Notes: a model not told the origin generated them from the letters alone. A stretch of 64,000 bases of DNA from Roseomonas fluvialis (GCF_022846615.1 NZ_AP025637.1:4179001-4243000), one strand, 5' to 3'. Positions 33,759-43,291 are shown, counted from the first letter of the stretch. A program made the numbers and translations.

Positions 33759-34736
33759 ATGACCATACCCGCCTTCCGCCGCCGCGCGCTGCTTGGTGCC
33801 GCTGCCCTGCCGCTCGCCGCGCCGGCCTTCGCCCAGGAGGGCTTCCCCACCCGCCCGCTACGCCTTGTCGTGGGCTTCACGCCCGGCGGTGCGACCGACA
33901 TCTCGGCCCGCGCCATCGCGCCCAAGATGGGCGAGGCGCTCGGCCAACCGGTGATCGTGGAAAACCGCCCCGGCGCGGGCAGCAACATCGCGTCGGAAGT
34001 GGTGGCGCGCAGCCCAGCCGATGGCCACACGCTGCTGCTCGCGACCCTCGGCGCGCTGGTGGTAAGCCCGATGGTGGTGCGCCTGCCGATCGACCCGGCG
34101 CGCGACCTGGTGCCGATCTCGATCGCCGTCGACCTGTTCAACATCCTGGTCCTACCGATGGACCGGCCGTGGCGCAGCGTGGCCGACCTGGTGGCCGCGG
34201 CGAAGGCGGCGCCGGGCCGCCTGTCCTATGGCACCAGCGGCATCGTCGGCGGGCCGCACCTGGCGGGGCTGCTGTTCGACCGCATGGCGGGCATCGAGAC
34301 GACGCCCGTGCATTACCGCGGCGGCGGGCTTGTGGTGACCGACCTGCTGGCGGGGCGCGTGGACTTCTCCTTCGCCACCGCCGCGTCCGTCCTGGCGCAG
34401 GTGCGCGAGGGCAAGCTGCGCGCCCTGGCGGTGCCGCATGCCGAACGTTCCCGCCTGATGCCCGAGCTGCCGACCGTCGCGGAATCCGGCGTGCCGGGCT
34501 TCGACGTGCCGTCCTGGTATGGCGTGTTGGCGCCGCGCGGCACGCCCGACGCTGCGATCGCGCGCATCAATGCCGCGATGCGCGTGGCGCTGAACGATGC
34601 CGAGGCGACGGCGGTGCTCAACCGCAACGGGCTGGAGCCGCGCTGGTCCACGCCGGAACAGATGGCCCAGGCGCTCGCGGCCGAGCGCACGACCTGGGAG
34701 CCGATCATCCGCGAGAGCGGCATACGCATCGAGTAG
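33759..34736 (+). CDS. tripartite tricarboxylate transporter substrate-binding protein (TctC/Bug family)
   Basis: Periplasmic solute receptor of 325 aa. The N-terminus (AFRRRALLGAAALPLAAPAF) is a signal with an Arg cluster. The mature protein shows the Bug-family hallmarks: LVVGFTPGGATDISARAI, VIVENRPGAGSNIASEVVA, YGTSGIVGGPHLAG, VHYRGGG and GVPGFDVPSWYGVLAPRGTP. No TctA/TctB genes are nearby, the usual orphan situation. It may be co-transcribed with the decarboxylase-like gene that follows. Confidence 0.92.
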   Translation: MTIPAFRRRALLGAAALPLAAPAFAQEGFPTRPLRLVVGFTPGGATDISARAIAPKMGEALGQPVIVENRPGAGSNIASEVVARSPADGHTLLLATLGALVVSPMVVRLPIDPARDLVPISIAVDLFNILVLPMDRPWRSVADLVAAAKAAPGRLSYGTSGIVGGPHLAGLLFDRMAGIETTPVHYRGGGLVVTDLLAGRVDFSFATAASVLAQVREGKLRALAVPHAERSRLMPELPTVAESGVPGFDVPSWYGVLAPRGTPDAAIARINAAMRVALNDAEATAVLNRNGLEPRWSTPEQMAQALAAERTTWEPIIRESGIRIE

Positions 34737-34796
34737 CGCGGTCGACGCGTCCGGCGCGGCGTGCGAGGGGTCGCGCACGCCGCCAAGGATGCCCCG

Positions 34797-35837
34797 ATGC
34801 GCCTGTCCCGCCGCTCCGTCATCGCCGCGCCCCCCGCCGCCGCCTTGCCCGTACAGGCCGTGGCGCAGTCCATCCCGAAGGTGGCGCTCGAGGAACACGT
34901 CATCACGCCGGGGCTGCAGCCCTATCTGGAGCGCGCCTTCCCGCCGACGCCGCGCGCAGCGCGCGAGGCCATCATCGCGCGCCTTGCGGATTTCGGAGAC
35001 CAGCGCATCGCCGCGATGGATGCAGCGGGCGTGGATGTCGCGGTGCTGTCGATTTCCGGCCCCGGCGTGCAGATCGAACCCGATGCACGCCTCGCGACAC
35101 GCCTCGCCGCCGAGGCCAACGACGCGCTTGCCGCGCAGATCGCGCGCCGCCCGGCGCGCTATGCCGGCTTCGCGCACCTGGCCATGCAGGACCCGGCCGG
35201 TGCGGCGGACGAACTCGAACGCTGCGTGCGCCAGCTCGGCTTCGAGGGCGCGCTGGTGAACGGCCACACCAATGGTGTGTACCTGGATGACCCGCGCCAC
35301 GACGTCTTCTGGGAACGGCTGCAGGCGCTGGACGTGCCGCTGTACCTGCATCCGGGCGATTCCCACCGCATGCCCTTCGTGCTGGAGGGCTTCCCGGAAT
35401 TGCAGAAGCCGGTCTGGGAATGGACCACCGAGACCACGTCGCATGCGCTGCGGCTGATCGTCTCCGGCGTATTCGATCGCTTCCCGCGCGCGAAGCTGAT
35501 CCTCGGCCACATGGGCGAGGCGATCCCGTACGAGCTGTGGCGCCTGGACAGCCGCTACGCCTTCACCGAGACCAATCGCTGCGTCGCGCGCAAGCCATCC
35601 GAATACGTGCGGCAGAATTTCTACGTCACCACATCGGGCCAGTTCGACAACGTGCCGCTGATGGCCGCCATCGCGGCGATGGGGCATGGGCGCGTGCTGT
35701 TCTCGATCGACTACCCGTATGAATCCTCGGACGACGCCGCGCGCTTCATCGCTGCCGCGCCGCTGGACGACGAGGCCCGCCGCGCCGTGGCCGGCGGCAA
35801 TGCGCGCGCATTGCTGCGCCTGGCGGCCGCGCCATGA
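34797..35837 (+). CDS. amidohydrolase-2 family protein (ACMSD/resorcylate decarboxylase-like) with export signal
   Basis: A 346-aa metal-dependent hydrolase or decarboxylase. It has the first-strand motif ALEEH (EEH rather than HxH, as in gamma-resorcylate decarboxylases), LYLHPGDSHR, LILGHMGEAIPYELWRLD and LFSIDYPYES for the metal-binding His and Asp. The first 25 residues (RLSRRSVIAAPPAAALPVQA) look like a Tat signal, which is unusual for this mostly cytoplasmic family. The substrate is unknown; the receptor upstream might supply an aromatic acid. Confidence 0.85.
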   Translation: MRLSRRSVIAAPPAAALPVQAVAQSIPKVALEEHVITPGLQPYLERAFPPTPRAAREAIIARLADFGDQRIAAMDAAGVDVAVLSISGPGVQIEPDARLATRLAAEANDALAAQIARRPARYAGFAHLAMQDPAGAADELERCVRQLGFEGALVNGHTNGVYLDDPRHDVFWERLQALDVPLYLHPGDSHRMPFVLEGFPELQKPVWEWTTETTSHALRLIVSGVFDRFPRAKLILGHMGEAIPYELWRLDSRYAFTETNRCVARKPSEYVRQNFYVTTSGQFDNVPLMAAIAAMGHGRVLFSIDYPYESSDDAARFIAAAPLDDEARRAVAGGNARALLRLAAAP

Positions 35838-36520
35838 TATCGCCCAGGGCGCCTTTCGCCGATCCGGAGGCCGTCGCGCGCTATACCGACATGCCGCCGC
35901 GCCTGGTGCCGGGCCTCGATGCGCTGCATCGCATGACGGCGCTGCTGCTCGCAGAACGCTGCGCGCCGGATGCGCGCATCCTGGTGCTGGGCGCGGGCGG
36001 CGGGCTTGAACTGAAGGCCTTCGCCGAGGCGCAGCCGGGCTGGCGCTTCGCCGGCGTCGATCCCTCGGCCGAGATGCTGGCGCTGGCGGCGCGCACGCTC
36101 GGCCCGCTCGCAGCACGGGTCGACATGCACGAGGGCTACATCGGCACCGCGCCGCCCGGCCCCTTCGACGCCGCGACCTGCCTGCTGACGCTGCATTTCC
36201 TGCCGCCCGAGGCGCGCGCGCAGACCCTCGCGGCGCTGTTCGCGCGGCTGAAGCCCGGCGCGCCGCTGGTGGTGGCGCATCACAGCTTCCCGCAGGCGCC
36301 GGGCGAGAAGCCCGTCTGGCTGTCGCGCTTCGCTGCCTTCGCGACCGCCTCCGGCGTCCCGGCCGAGCTCGCGCAGGGCGCCGCCGATGGGATCGGCCAG
36401 CACCTGCCCGCGCTGTCGCCCGAACAGGACGCCACGTTGCTGGCGGAAGCCGGCTTCGTCGACGTCAGCCTGTTCTACGCAGCGTTGACCTTCCGCGGCT
36501 GGGTGGCCTATCGGCCGTGA
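35834..36520 (+). CDS. class I SAM-dependent methyltransferase
   Basis: A 228-aa methyltransferase. Motif I is [17 protein letters not shown], motif II-like [14 protein letters not shown], and a strand with [17 protein letters not shown] 35834 overlaps the stop of the amidohydrolase (ATGA), so the two are coupled. The substrate is not known. It has no membrane segment. Confidence 0.85.
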   Translation: MISPRAPFADPEAVARYTDMPPRLVPGLDALHRMTALLLAERCAPDARILVLGAGGGLELKAFAEAQPGWRFAGVDPSAEMLALAARTLGPLAARVDMHEGYIGTAPPGPFDAATCLLTLHFLPPEARAQTLAALFARLKPGAPLVVAHHSFPQAPGEKPVWLSRFAAFATASGVPAELAQGAADGIGQHLPALSPEQDATLLAEAGFVDVSLFYAALTFRGWVAYRP

Positions 36521-36560
36521 CGGGGCGGCGGTCCTTCTCCCGAGGGGCCGCGCACGCCAC

Positions 36561-37853
36561 ATGAACTCGGCATCGGAGCACCACGCCGTGAACGCCATCG
36601 CCCAGGACGCCGCCCGCCTGCTCGACACCGCCGCCCGCGCCGCCCGCGCGGCCGCTGCGGTCATCGCGCGCGCGCCGTCGCCGGCGAAGGACCTGGCGCT
36701 GACTCAGGGCGCTGCCGCGATCCGCCGAAACGCCGCCGCGATCCTCGCCGCCAATGCCGCGGATGTGGAGGCCGCCCCCGGCCTGACTTCGGCCTTCCGC
36801 GACCGCCTGACGCTGACGCCCGCCCGCATCGAGGCGATGGCCGTCGGCCTGGAGGAGGTCGCCGCCCTGCCCGACCCCGTCGGCCGCACCCTGGCGGAAT
36901 GGACCCGCCCCAATGGCCTGGTGTTCCGCCGCGTGGCCCAGCCGCTCGGCGTCATCGGCATGATTTTCGAGAGCCGGCCCAACGTGACGGCCGATGCCGC
37001 CGCGCTCTGCCTGAAATCCGGTAATGCCGTGATCCTGCGCGGCGGCAGCGAGAGCACGCGCTCCGCCGCCGCCATCCATGCCTGCCTGGTCGAGGGCCTG
37101 CGCGCAGCCGGCCTGCCCGAAGCGACCGTGCAGATCGCCCCCACCGCCGACCGCGCCTTCGTGGGTGCCATGCTACGCGCGGCGGGGCTGATCGACCTCA
37201 TCATCCCGCGCGGCGGCAAGGGCCTGGTCACGCGCGTGCTGGAGGAAGCCCGCGTGCCGGTCCTCGCGCATGCCGAGGGGCTTTGCCACACCTACATCCA
37301 CGCCGCCGCCGACCCCGCCATGGCGCGTGCCGTGCTGGCGAATGCGAAGATGCGCCGCACCGGCGTCTGCGGTTCGACCGAGACACTTCTGATCGACGCC
37401 GCCATCGCGCCGGCCCTGCTGCCGCTGCTGGTCGCCGACCTGCGCGCGCTGGGCTGCGACTTCCGTGCCGATGACCGCGCGCGCGCCATCGTGGCGGACC
37501 TGCCCGCCGCGACCGATACGGACTTCGCCACCGAATGGCTCGACGCCATCCTGTCGGTGAAGGTGGTGGATGGCGTGGCGGATGCGCTGGCCCATATCCG
37601 CCGCTTCGGATCCGAACACACCGAGGCGATCATCACGCAGGACGAAGCCGCCGCGCGCGACTTCCTCGACGGCATCGATTCCGCGGTCGGCCTGTGGAAT
37701 GCCTCGACGCAGTTCTGCGACGGCGGCGAATTCGGCTTCGGCGCGGAGATCGGCATCGCCACCGGGCGGATGCATGCGCGCGGGCCGGTCGGGCTCGAAC
37801 AGCTCTGCACCTATCGCTACCAGGTCATCGGGACGGGCCAGACCCGGCCGTGA
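36561..37853 (+). CDS. proA: gamma-glutamyl phosphate reductase
   Basis: Second enzyme of proline synthesis; reduces gamma-glutamyl phosphate with NADPH. Aldehyde-dehydrogenase fold with [29 protein letters not shown] and the catalytic Cys in [14 protein letters not shown]; the end [20 protein letters not shown] is the family signature. Length 430 aa is normal. The stop overlaps the GTG of the next gene (GTGA at 37850). Confidence 0.96.
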   Translation: MNSASEHHAVNAIAQDAARLLDTAARAARAAAAVIARAPSPAKDLALTQGAAAIRRNAAAILAANAADVEAAPGLTSAFRDRLTLTPARIEAMAVGLEEVAALPDPVGRTLAEWTRPNGLVFRRVAQPLGVIGMIFESRPNVTADAAALCLKSGNAVILRGGSESTRSAAAIHACLVEGLRAAGLPEATVQIAPTADRAFVGAMLRAAGLIDLIIPRGGKGLVTRVLEEARVPVLAHAEGLCHTYIHAAADPAMARAVLANAKMRRTGVCGSTETLLIDAAIAPALLPLLVADLRALGCDFRADDRARAIVADLPAATDTDFATEWLDAILSVKVVDGVADALAHIRRFGSEHTEAIITQDEAAARDFLDGIDSAVGLWNASTQFCDGGEFGFGAEIGIATGRMHARGPVGLEQLCTYRYQVIGTGQTRP

Positions 37854-38629
37854 GGCTGGCGGCCGCCGCGGTTGTGCTGATGGCCGCGGCCGCACCGGCG
37901 CAGGCGGCCTGCCCGGAGATGGCGGAGGTCGCCCGCTTCGCCCGCGCGCTGCTGGAACGGCGTGTGCCGCAGCCCTGGTCACCTGGCACCGACACCGGCT
38001 GCGCGCAGCAGCGCCTGGTGGGCATGCTCGCGCAGCCCTGGGGCGACATCGAGGGCATCGTGCTCGCCGCCGAGGTCGCGCCGGCGCTGCGCGGCGCGTT
38101 GTTCCACGCGAATTTCCGCGAACGCTCCGGCGCCACCATCGAGGCCGCCTACGCCGCACGCCCCGCCATCGCCCCCGCGCTGCTGCTGACCATCGGTCGC
38201 GAGGGGGTCGAGACCGCAGCCGACCCGCTGGCCCATGTCGCGACTGTCGCGCCGTTTCTTGTGCTGCTCGACCACGCCGCCATGCCGGGCGGGATGGATG
38301 AAGCGTCGCGGCGCGCTGGCAATCTCGGCGTCAGGCTGGGCGTGCTGGGCCAGGCGGTGCCGCTGCGCGATGCGGCCGCGCTGTCCGCCGGCGTAACGCT
38401 CCAGGCCGACCACAGCATCGTGGCCAGCCTGGCCGGGCTTGGCCTCGCGACGGCGCCGGCGATGCTGCTGGCGACCCTCGCCCGCGACCTCGCCGCCGAA
38501 GGCCGGCCGCTGCGCGCGGGCGACCAGGTGGCGCTGATGGGCCCCGCCGCGCCGATGCCACCGCGCGGCGGCGAGACCTGGCGGCTGTCGATCGAGGGCC
38601 TGGGCGCCGTCGTCTTGAACTTCCGCTGA
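37850..38629 (+). CDS. exported MhpD-fold (2-keto-4-pentenoate hydratase-like) protein, first copy
   Basis: A 259-aa protein from GTG 37850 with a Sec signal ([20 protein letters not shown] after GTG is read as Met). The mature part has the same layout as the next gene: [20 protein letters not shown] then [20 protein letters not shown] at the position of YKVG in the family. The hydratase YKVGLT motif is replaced by [11 protein letters not shown], so the active site is altered. It is coupled to proA by a 4-bp overlap. Likely a degenerate paralogue with a periplasmic role. Confidence 0.65.
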   Translation: MRLAAAAVVLMAAAAPAQAACPEMAEVARFARALLERRVPQPWSPGTDTGCAQQRLVGMLAQPWGDIEGIVLAAEVAPALRGALFHANFRERSGATIEAAYAARPAIAPALLLTIGREGVETAADPLAHVATVAPFLVLLDHAAMPGGMDEASRRAGNLGVRLGVLGQAVPLRDAAALSAGVTLQADHSIVASLAGLGLATAPAMLLATLARDLAAEGRPLRAGDQVALMGPAAPMPPRGGETWRLSIEGLGAVVLNFR

Positions 38630-38691
38630 CGCGCCCTTCCCGTCCACCCCGCCGCGCCGGTAGCATCGCCGCCCGTCGGAGGAACGACCCC

Positions 38692-39543
38692 ATGCGCCGA
38701 ATGCTGTTCGCTGCCCTGCTCGCCCTGCCAGTGACGGCGCAGGCGGCCTGCCCGTCCCAGGCCGCGATGGACAGCCTGGCGGAGGCGCTCATCGCCAACC
38801 GCCCCTCGCCACCCATCCGGGGCCTGGCGACGATCGAGGAGGGGCATTGCGCGCAGGAACGGCTGGTCGCGGCGCTGGTGCCGAGCTGGGGCAGCATCGT
38901 CGGCTACAAGGTCGGGCTGACCAGTGCACCCGTCCAGCAACGCTTCGGCGTGAACCAGCCGCTGCGCGGCATCCTCATGGAATCCAGCGTCAGCCTGCGC
39001 GACGGCGCCGAGGTGCCGGCCCGCTTCGGCGCCGTGCCGGTGATCGAGAGCGACTTCCTGGTGCGCGTGCGCGACGCCGGCATCAACGACGCGGGGCGCG
39101 ACCATGTCGCGATCCTGCGCCACCTCGATGCCGTGATCCCTTACATCGAGTTGCCGGACCTGGTGTTGACCGGCGGCTTCACCGGGCCGCAGCTGCTCGC
39201 CATCAACGTGGGCGCGCGCCTCGGTGTGATGGGCACGCCGATCCCGGTCGAGGCGACGCAGGCCTTCGCCGATCGCCTGGCGAACATGGTCGTGACCATG
39301 GTCGATGACCGCGGGCAGGAACGCGCACGTGCGACCGGCACCGCGGCGCTCGGCCATCCGCTCAACGTCGTCGCCTTCCTGGTCGAGAGCCTGGCGCAGG
39401 ACGGGCAGCGGCTGGAGGCAGGGCAGGTGATCTCGGTCGCGGGGTATTCGCCGACGCTGCCGCTGGAGGCCGGTCGCACCTATACCGTGCGCTACGAAGG
39501 CCTGGCGGCCGCGCCGGTCAGCGTGAGCGTCCGCACGCGGTGA
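38692..39543 (+). CDS. exported MhpD-fold hydratase-like protein, second copy
   Basis: A 283-aa protein with a signal peptide (MRRMLFAALLALPVTAQAAC). The mature protein carries the MhpD/fumarylacetoacetase-fold words IVGYKVGLTSAPVQQRFGVN, LRGILMESS, IESDFLVRVRD, PYIELPDLV and LGHPLNVVAFL. The family normally works in the cytoplasm in aromatic catabolism; an exported form is unusual. It follows its paralogue by 62 bases and overlaps nadD at 39540. Confidence 0.75.
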   Translation: MRRMLFAALLALPVTAQAACPSQAAMDSLAEALIANRPSPPIRGLATIEEGHCAQERLVAALVPSWGSIVGYKVGLTSAPVQQRFGVNQPLRGILMESSVSLRDGAEVPARFGAVPVIESDFLVRVRDAGINDAGRDHVAILRHLDAVIPYIELPDLVLTGGFTGPQLLAINVGARLGVMGTPIPVEATQAFADRLANMVVTMVDDRGQERARATGTAALGHPLNVVAFLVESLAQDGQRLEAGQVISVAGYSPTLPLEAGRTYTVRYEGLAAAPVSVSVRTR

Positions 39544-40193
39544 CACCCGGCCGCTTCGGCGACTCCCGGCGGCGGCGCATCGGCCTGCTGGGCGGGTCCT
39601 TCAACCCGGCGCATGAGGGGCATCTGCATGTCGCGCAATGCGCCCGCCGTGCGCTCGGGCTGGATGAGGTGTGGTTGCTCGTCTCCCCGGGCAATCCGCT
39701 GAAGCCCAGGGCCGGCATGGCGCCGCTGGCCGAACGCCTGGCCTCCGCGCGGCGCATCGCCGATGGCCGGCGCGTCATCGCCACCGACATCGAGCGCGCG
39801 CTGGGCACGCGCTTCACCGCCGACACGCTGCGCCTGCTGCGCCGGCGCTTTCCGCGTGCCGACTTCACCTTCGTGATCGGCGCCGACAACCTGCTGCAAC
39901 TGCCGCGCTGGAAGGGCTGGCGCGGGATTGCGCGACGCACGGCGCTGGCCGTGCTGCCGCGGCCGAGCTTCACGCGGGCCGCGCTGAAGGGTCTGGCAGC
40001 GCAGGCGCTTCGCCGGCATCGCCGCGCGCCGGGACAGGTGCGCAGCGAAGGCGCCCGCGACGCGCCTCGCGCGGAAAGGTTTGCGCCGCACGCGCCTTGG
40101 TGCTTGGTTCCGGCCCGAGAGCACGCCGCCTCCGCCACCGCCATCCGCGCGGCGAGGGCCTGGGGCGGCCCGCGCGACAGGAGGGGGCCATAG
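39540..40193 (+). CDS. nadD: nicotinate-nucleotide adenylyltransferase
   Basis: NAD synthesis enzyme that joins nicotinate mononucleotide and ATP. The nucleotidyltransferase motif is IGLLGGSFNPAHEGHLHVAQ, with the second (ISTxxR-like) motif in the region before SATAIRAARAW. GTG 39540 is the start, overlapping the previous stop. 217 aa is normal. It precedes rsfS as in many bacteria. Confidence 0.93.
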   Translation: MTPGRFGDSRRRRIGLLGGSFNPAHEGHLHVAQCARRALGLDEVWLLVSPGNPLKPRAGMAPLAERLASARRIADGRRVIATDIERALGTRFTADTLRLLRRRFPRADFTFVIGADNLLQLPRWKGWRGIARRTALAVLPRPSFTRAALKGLAAQALRRHRRAPGQVRSEGARDAPRAERFAPHAPWCLVPAREHAASATAIRAARAWGGPRDRRGP

Positions 40194-41056
40194 CCCGCAC
40201 GCCGAAGACCGAGACCAACACGCCCGCCGCGACGAAGGCGAAGGCGACCGCACCCAAGCCTGCCGTGCCGAAGGCGAAGGCCGCGCCTAAGGCAGCCGCG
40301 CCAAAAGCGAAGGCCGCCTCGCCCAGGAGCAAGACCGCAGCGCCGAAGGCCACTGCGCCACGCGTCGCGGTGTCGACACCCAAGCCTGCCGCGCCGAAGG
40401 CGCCCTCACGGAAGGCGGCGTCGCCCGCGGCGGCGAAGTCGGCCGAGCCCAAGGCCTCGGCCGCGGTGCCGAAACCGGCGACCGCGAAGGTCGCGAAGGC
40501 GCCGGCGCGCGCCGTGGCCAAGGCGTCGACGACGGAGAAAGCCCCCGCCAAGGCCGCCTCCCGCGCCGCCAGCAAGCCGGCCGCCGCCGCGCCGAAGGCC
40601 GCGTCGGGCGCCAAGGCGCCGACCACGCCGAAAGCCGCAGCCGCCGCGAAGCCTGCCGCCCCGCGCCCCACCCGCACCAAGAAGCGCGAGAAGCTCGCCC
40701 CCGACCGGCTCGCCCTGCTGGTCGACGCCGCAATCAAGTCGCTCGAGGACGACAAGGCCGAGAACATCGTCCTGCTGGATGTCACCGGCCGTGCCGACTA
40801 TGCCGACCGCCTGATCATCGCGACCGGCCTCGTCGAGCGGCAGCTCCAGGCCATGGCGACACACCTCGACAAGGCGCTGGCCGATGCCGGCCTGCACCTT
40901 CGCCGGGACAACATCCAGGCCTCCGGCGACTGGGTCCTGATCGATGCCGGCGACCTGGTGATCCATCTGTTCCGGCCCGAAGCGCGCGAACTGTATCGTC
41001 TGGAACGCATGTGGGGCCCGGAAAGCCCGGGGGCGGCCGACGCCACGCCCGGCTAG
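40190..41056 (+). CDS. rsfS: ribosome silencing factor RsfS with long Ala/Lys/Pro-rich N-terminal tail
   Basis: RsfS binds L14 and blocks subunit joining in starvation. The RsfS domain is the last 120 residues ([57 protein letters not shown]). It is preceded by about 165 residues of A-P-K repeats ([15 protein letters not shown]...), histone H1-like and absent from most RsfS. The start is unclear: no ATG is available, an ATA at 40190 has AGGAGG at 40179-40184 and overlaps the nadD stop; GTG 40265 is the first standard codon. Confidence 0.85.
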   Translation: MARTPKTETNTPAATKAKATAPKPAVPKAKAAPKAAAPKAKAASPRSKTAAPKATAPRVAVSTPKPAAPKAPSRKAASPAAAKSAEPKASAAVPKPATAKVAKAPARAVAKASTTEKAPAKAASRAASKPAAAAPKAASGAKAPTTPKAAAAAKPAAPRPTRTKKREKLAPDRLALLVDAAIKSLEDDKAENIVLLDVTGRADYADRLIIATGLVERQLQAMATHLDKALADAGLHLRRDNIQASGDWVLIDAGDLVIHLFRPEARELYRLERMWGPESPGAADATPG

Positions 41057-41075
41057 GATCCTCGCGGTCGGGCGC

Positions 41076-41507
41076 ATGAAGCCGGGGCCGGAGGCAGCGC
41101 TGTATGCGCACTATGCCGCTCGGCTGCGCCCACCGCCCGAGGTGACCGAAATCCCGGAAGCGCGTGGTTCCGCGACCGAGATCCGCCGGCGCGAGGGTGC
41201 TGCGCTTCTCGCCGCGATGCCGGCGGATGCGCTGGGCGTTGCGCTGGACCTCGGCGGCGAGCAGCCCGACAGCGCCCGCTTCGCCGCCCTGATGGCCCGC
41301 TGGGACGACGCGGGCCGTGCGCCCTGCTTCCTGATCGGCGGCGCCGAGGGCCTCGACCCCGCCGTGCTGGGGCGGGCCGAGCACCGGATCGCCCTCGGCC
41401 CCATGACCTGGCCGCATTTCCTGGTGCGCGGGATGCTGGCCGAACAGCTCTATCGCGCGCAGGCGATCCGGCAGAACCACCCCTATCACCGCGCCTGGCG
41501 GCCATAG
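41076..41507 (+). CDS. rlmH: 23S rRNA (pseudouridine1915-N3)-methyltransferase
   Basis: SPOUT methyltransferase that modifies helix 69 of 23S rRNA. The SPOUT signature [40 protein letters not shown] and the end [10 protein letters not shown] are clear. From ATG 41076 the protein is 143 aa but lacks the first strand (ILAVGR) that the family needs; that sequence is present in frame upstream (AGG ATC CTC GCG GTC GGG CGC, 41055-41075) without any standard start codon. The true start may be a rare codon such as ATC 41058. Confidence 0.9.
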   Translation: MKPGPEAALYAHYAARLRPPPEVTEIPEARGSATEIRRREGAALLAAMPADALGVALDLGGEQPDSARFAALMARWDDAGRAPCFLIGGAEGLDPAVLGRAEHRIALGPMTWPHFLVRGMLAEQLYRAQAIRQNHPYHRAWRP

Positions 41508-41512
41508 CGTGG

Positions 41513-41643
41513 AACGCGCGCCTCGCCAGATGAGGTCTAACGCGCGCCTCGCGCGATGATTTGGAACGCGCGCATCGCGCGATGATTTGGAACGCGCGCA
41601 TCGCGCGATGAGTTCGAACGCAGGCCTCGCGCGACGAGGCTGG
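41513..41643. repeat. five tandem 26-bp repeats after rlmH
   Basis: Units start at 41513, 41539, 41565, 41591 and 41617; each begins AACGCGCGC and most contain the palindrome TCGCGCGA. Units 3 and 4 differ at only two bases, units 1 and 5 are more diverged. The array fills most of the gap between rlmH and the NnrU-like gene and may act as a structured RNA end or a protein-binding array. Confidence 0.9.
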
Positions 41644-41677
41644 ACGCGGTCACGGCGCGGCGGCGAGACTGCCGCCC

Positions 41678-42355
41678 ATGATCCTGCTCATCCTCGCGGC
41701 CGTGCTCTGGGTGTTCGTGCATATCGGCGTCTCGGGCACGGCGTTGCGCGACGCGCTGGTCGCGCGGGTGGGCGAGCGCGTCTTCTCGGTCGGCTTCTCG
41801 GTCGCCTCCGTCGGCGCCATCGTGCTGCTGGTGCAGGCCTGGCAAGGGGCCGGGACCACGCCGCTATGGTTCGCCCCCGCCTGGTTGCGCTGGATCCTCG
41901 CGATCGTGATGCTGCCCGCCTTCGTGCTGTTCGCGTGTTCGCTGATCGGCAACCCCACTGCGATGGGCGGGGCGGCGCTGCTGGCGCAGGGGCCGCGCGG
42001 CATCCAGCGCGTCACGCGCCACCCGATGCTCAATGCCTTCGCGATCTGGGCAGCGGTGCACGTACTGGGCAATGGTGACAGCGCCGCGGTCGTCTTCTTC
42101 GGCGCCTTCCTGGTCACGGCGGTGGCGGGCATGCCGTCGATCGACGCCAAGATGGCGAAGCGCCACCCCGACGCCTGGCCGGGTTTCGCGGCGGCCAGTT
42201 CCATCATTCCCGGGGCTGCCATCCTGGCCGGGCGCAACCGGCTGGTGGTGCGCGAGATCGGCTGGGTCGCCCCGCTGATCGGGCTGGTGGCCTGGGCCGG
42301 CTTCCTGCACGCGCACCGCCATGTGTTTGGCGTGCCCGCACTGATCCTGGGCTGA
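41678..42355 (+). CDS. NnrU-family membrane protein
   Basis: A 225-aa inner-membrane protein of the NnrU family, with about six hydrophobic segments (ILLILAAVLWVFVHIGVSG, WILAIVMLPAFVLFACSLIG, VVFFGAFLVTAVAGM and others) and the conserved TRHPMLNAFAIWAAVHVLGN. NnrU is linked to denitrification regulation or tetrapyrrole-related isomerases in relatives; the role here is unknown. No nitrite/nitric oxide reductase genes are in the window. Confidence 0.88.
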   Translation: MILLILAAVLWVFVHIGVSGTALRDALVARVGERVFSVGFSVASVGAIVLLVQAWQGAGTTPLWFAPAWLRWILAIVMLPAFVLFACSLIGNPTAMGGAALLAQGPRGIQRVTRHPMLNAFAIWAAVHVLGNGDSAAVVFFGAFLVTAVAGMPSIDAKMAKRHPDAWPGFAAASSIIPGAAILAGRNRLVVREIGWVAPLIGLVAWAGFLHAHRHVFGVPALILG

Positions 42356-42427
42356 CCGGCGGCTTGAGCCCGGCGCGGCGCCGCCCTATGTGGCGCCCGC
42401 ACCGGACACCAGCGGGAATCGCAACAG

Positions 42428-43291
42428 ATGCAGGAAGCCCTGACCGCCGCGGACGCGGACGACACGCCGCGCGCGCGCGTCGCGCGCATGGTCATGTCCG
42501 TGCCCTTCCAGCGCACCATCATCGCGCTCATCCTGCTGAACGCCGTCACGCTGGGGCTCGAGACCTCGGACGCGGTCATGGCCTCCTGGGGCGGCGTGCT
42601 TCACGCGATCGACACCGCGCTGCTGTGGGCCTTCACCGCCGAGCTGGCGCTGCGCATCTACGCCTTCCGCGGCCGATTCTTCCGCGACCCCTGGGGCATC
42701 TTCGACCTGGTGGTGGTGGGCATCGCCTGGATGCCCGCGACCGGGCCGCTGAGTGTGCTGCGCGCCCTGCGCGTGCTGCGCGTGCTGCGGCTGATGTCGG
42801 TGGTGCCGTCCATGCGCAACGTGGTCGAGGCAATGCTGGCAGCACTCCCCGGCATGGGCTCGATCGTTCTGCTGATGGTGCTGATCTTCTACGTGTTTGC
42901 CGTGATGGGCGCCAAGCTGTTCGGCGAGGATCTGCCCGAACAGTTCGGCGACCTGGGCAGTTCGCTGTTCACACTGTTCCAGCTCATGGCGATGGATGAT
43001 TTCGGCAACATCGTCCGCCAGGCGATGGAGAAGCAGCCGCTCGCCTGGCTGTTCTTCATTCCCTTCTCGGTGGTCGCGACCTTCGTGGTGCTGAACCTGT
43101 TCATCGGCGTGATCGTCGAGAGCATCCAGACGCTGCGCGAGGAACGCACCAGCGCCGACGCCGCGGCCGCGCAGGCGGCCTCGGATGCCGCGGCATCGGC
43201 CGCGCATGCCGACCAGGTGACGCTCCTGCACGAGATCCGTGCGCTGCGCGCCGAGGTCGCGGCCTTGCGGGCGGAGCGCGCCGGGGGCTAA
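42428..43291 (+). CDS. voltage-gated cation channel (BacNav-like) with DD filter
   Basis: A 287-aa six-segment channel. S1 begins FQRTIIALILLNAVTLGL. The S4 sensor is SVLRALRVLRVLRLMSVVPS, with Arg every third position. The pore helix and filter read LFTLFQLMAMDDFGN, where NaChBac has LLTLFQVVTLESWAS. A C-terminal helix (QVTLLHEIRALRAEVAALRA) is a coiled-coil assembly domain. The DD pair resembles calcium-selective designs. ATG 42428 gives this length. Confidence 0.88.
   Translation: MQEALTAADADDTPRARVARMVMSVPFQRTIIALILLNAVTLGLETSDAVMASWGGVLHAIDTALLWAFTAELALRIYAFRGRFFRDPWGIFDLVVVGIAWMPATGPLSVLRALRVLRVLRLMSVVPSMRNVVEAMLAALPGMGSIVLLMVLIFYVFAVMGAKLFGEDLPEQFGDLGSSLFTLFQLMAMDDFGNIVRQAMEKQPLAWLFFIPFSVVATFVVLNLFIGVIVESIQTLREERTSADAAAAQAASDAAASAAHADQVTLLHEIRALRAEVAALRAERAGG

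Noticed and set aside
34152..36116. A minus-strand frame of 654 codons opposite the receptor and amidohydrolase genes
   Set aside because: No protein-like motifs; the opposite strand carries recognised families.
39671..40189. Upstream extension of rsfS through nadD
   Set aside because: The in-frame upstream sequence is antisense-like in composition and fully overlaps nadD, which has clear motifs in another frame.
41513..41643. The 26-bp repeat array as a CRISPR array
   Set aside because: Repeats are directly tandem with no spacers, and no cas genes are near.
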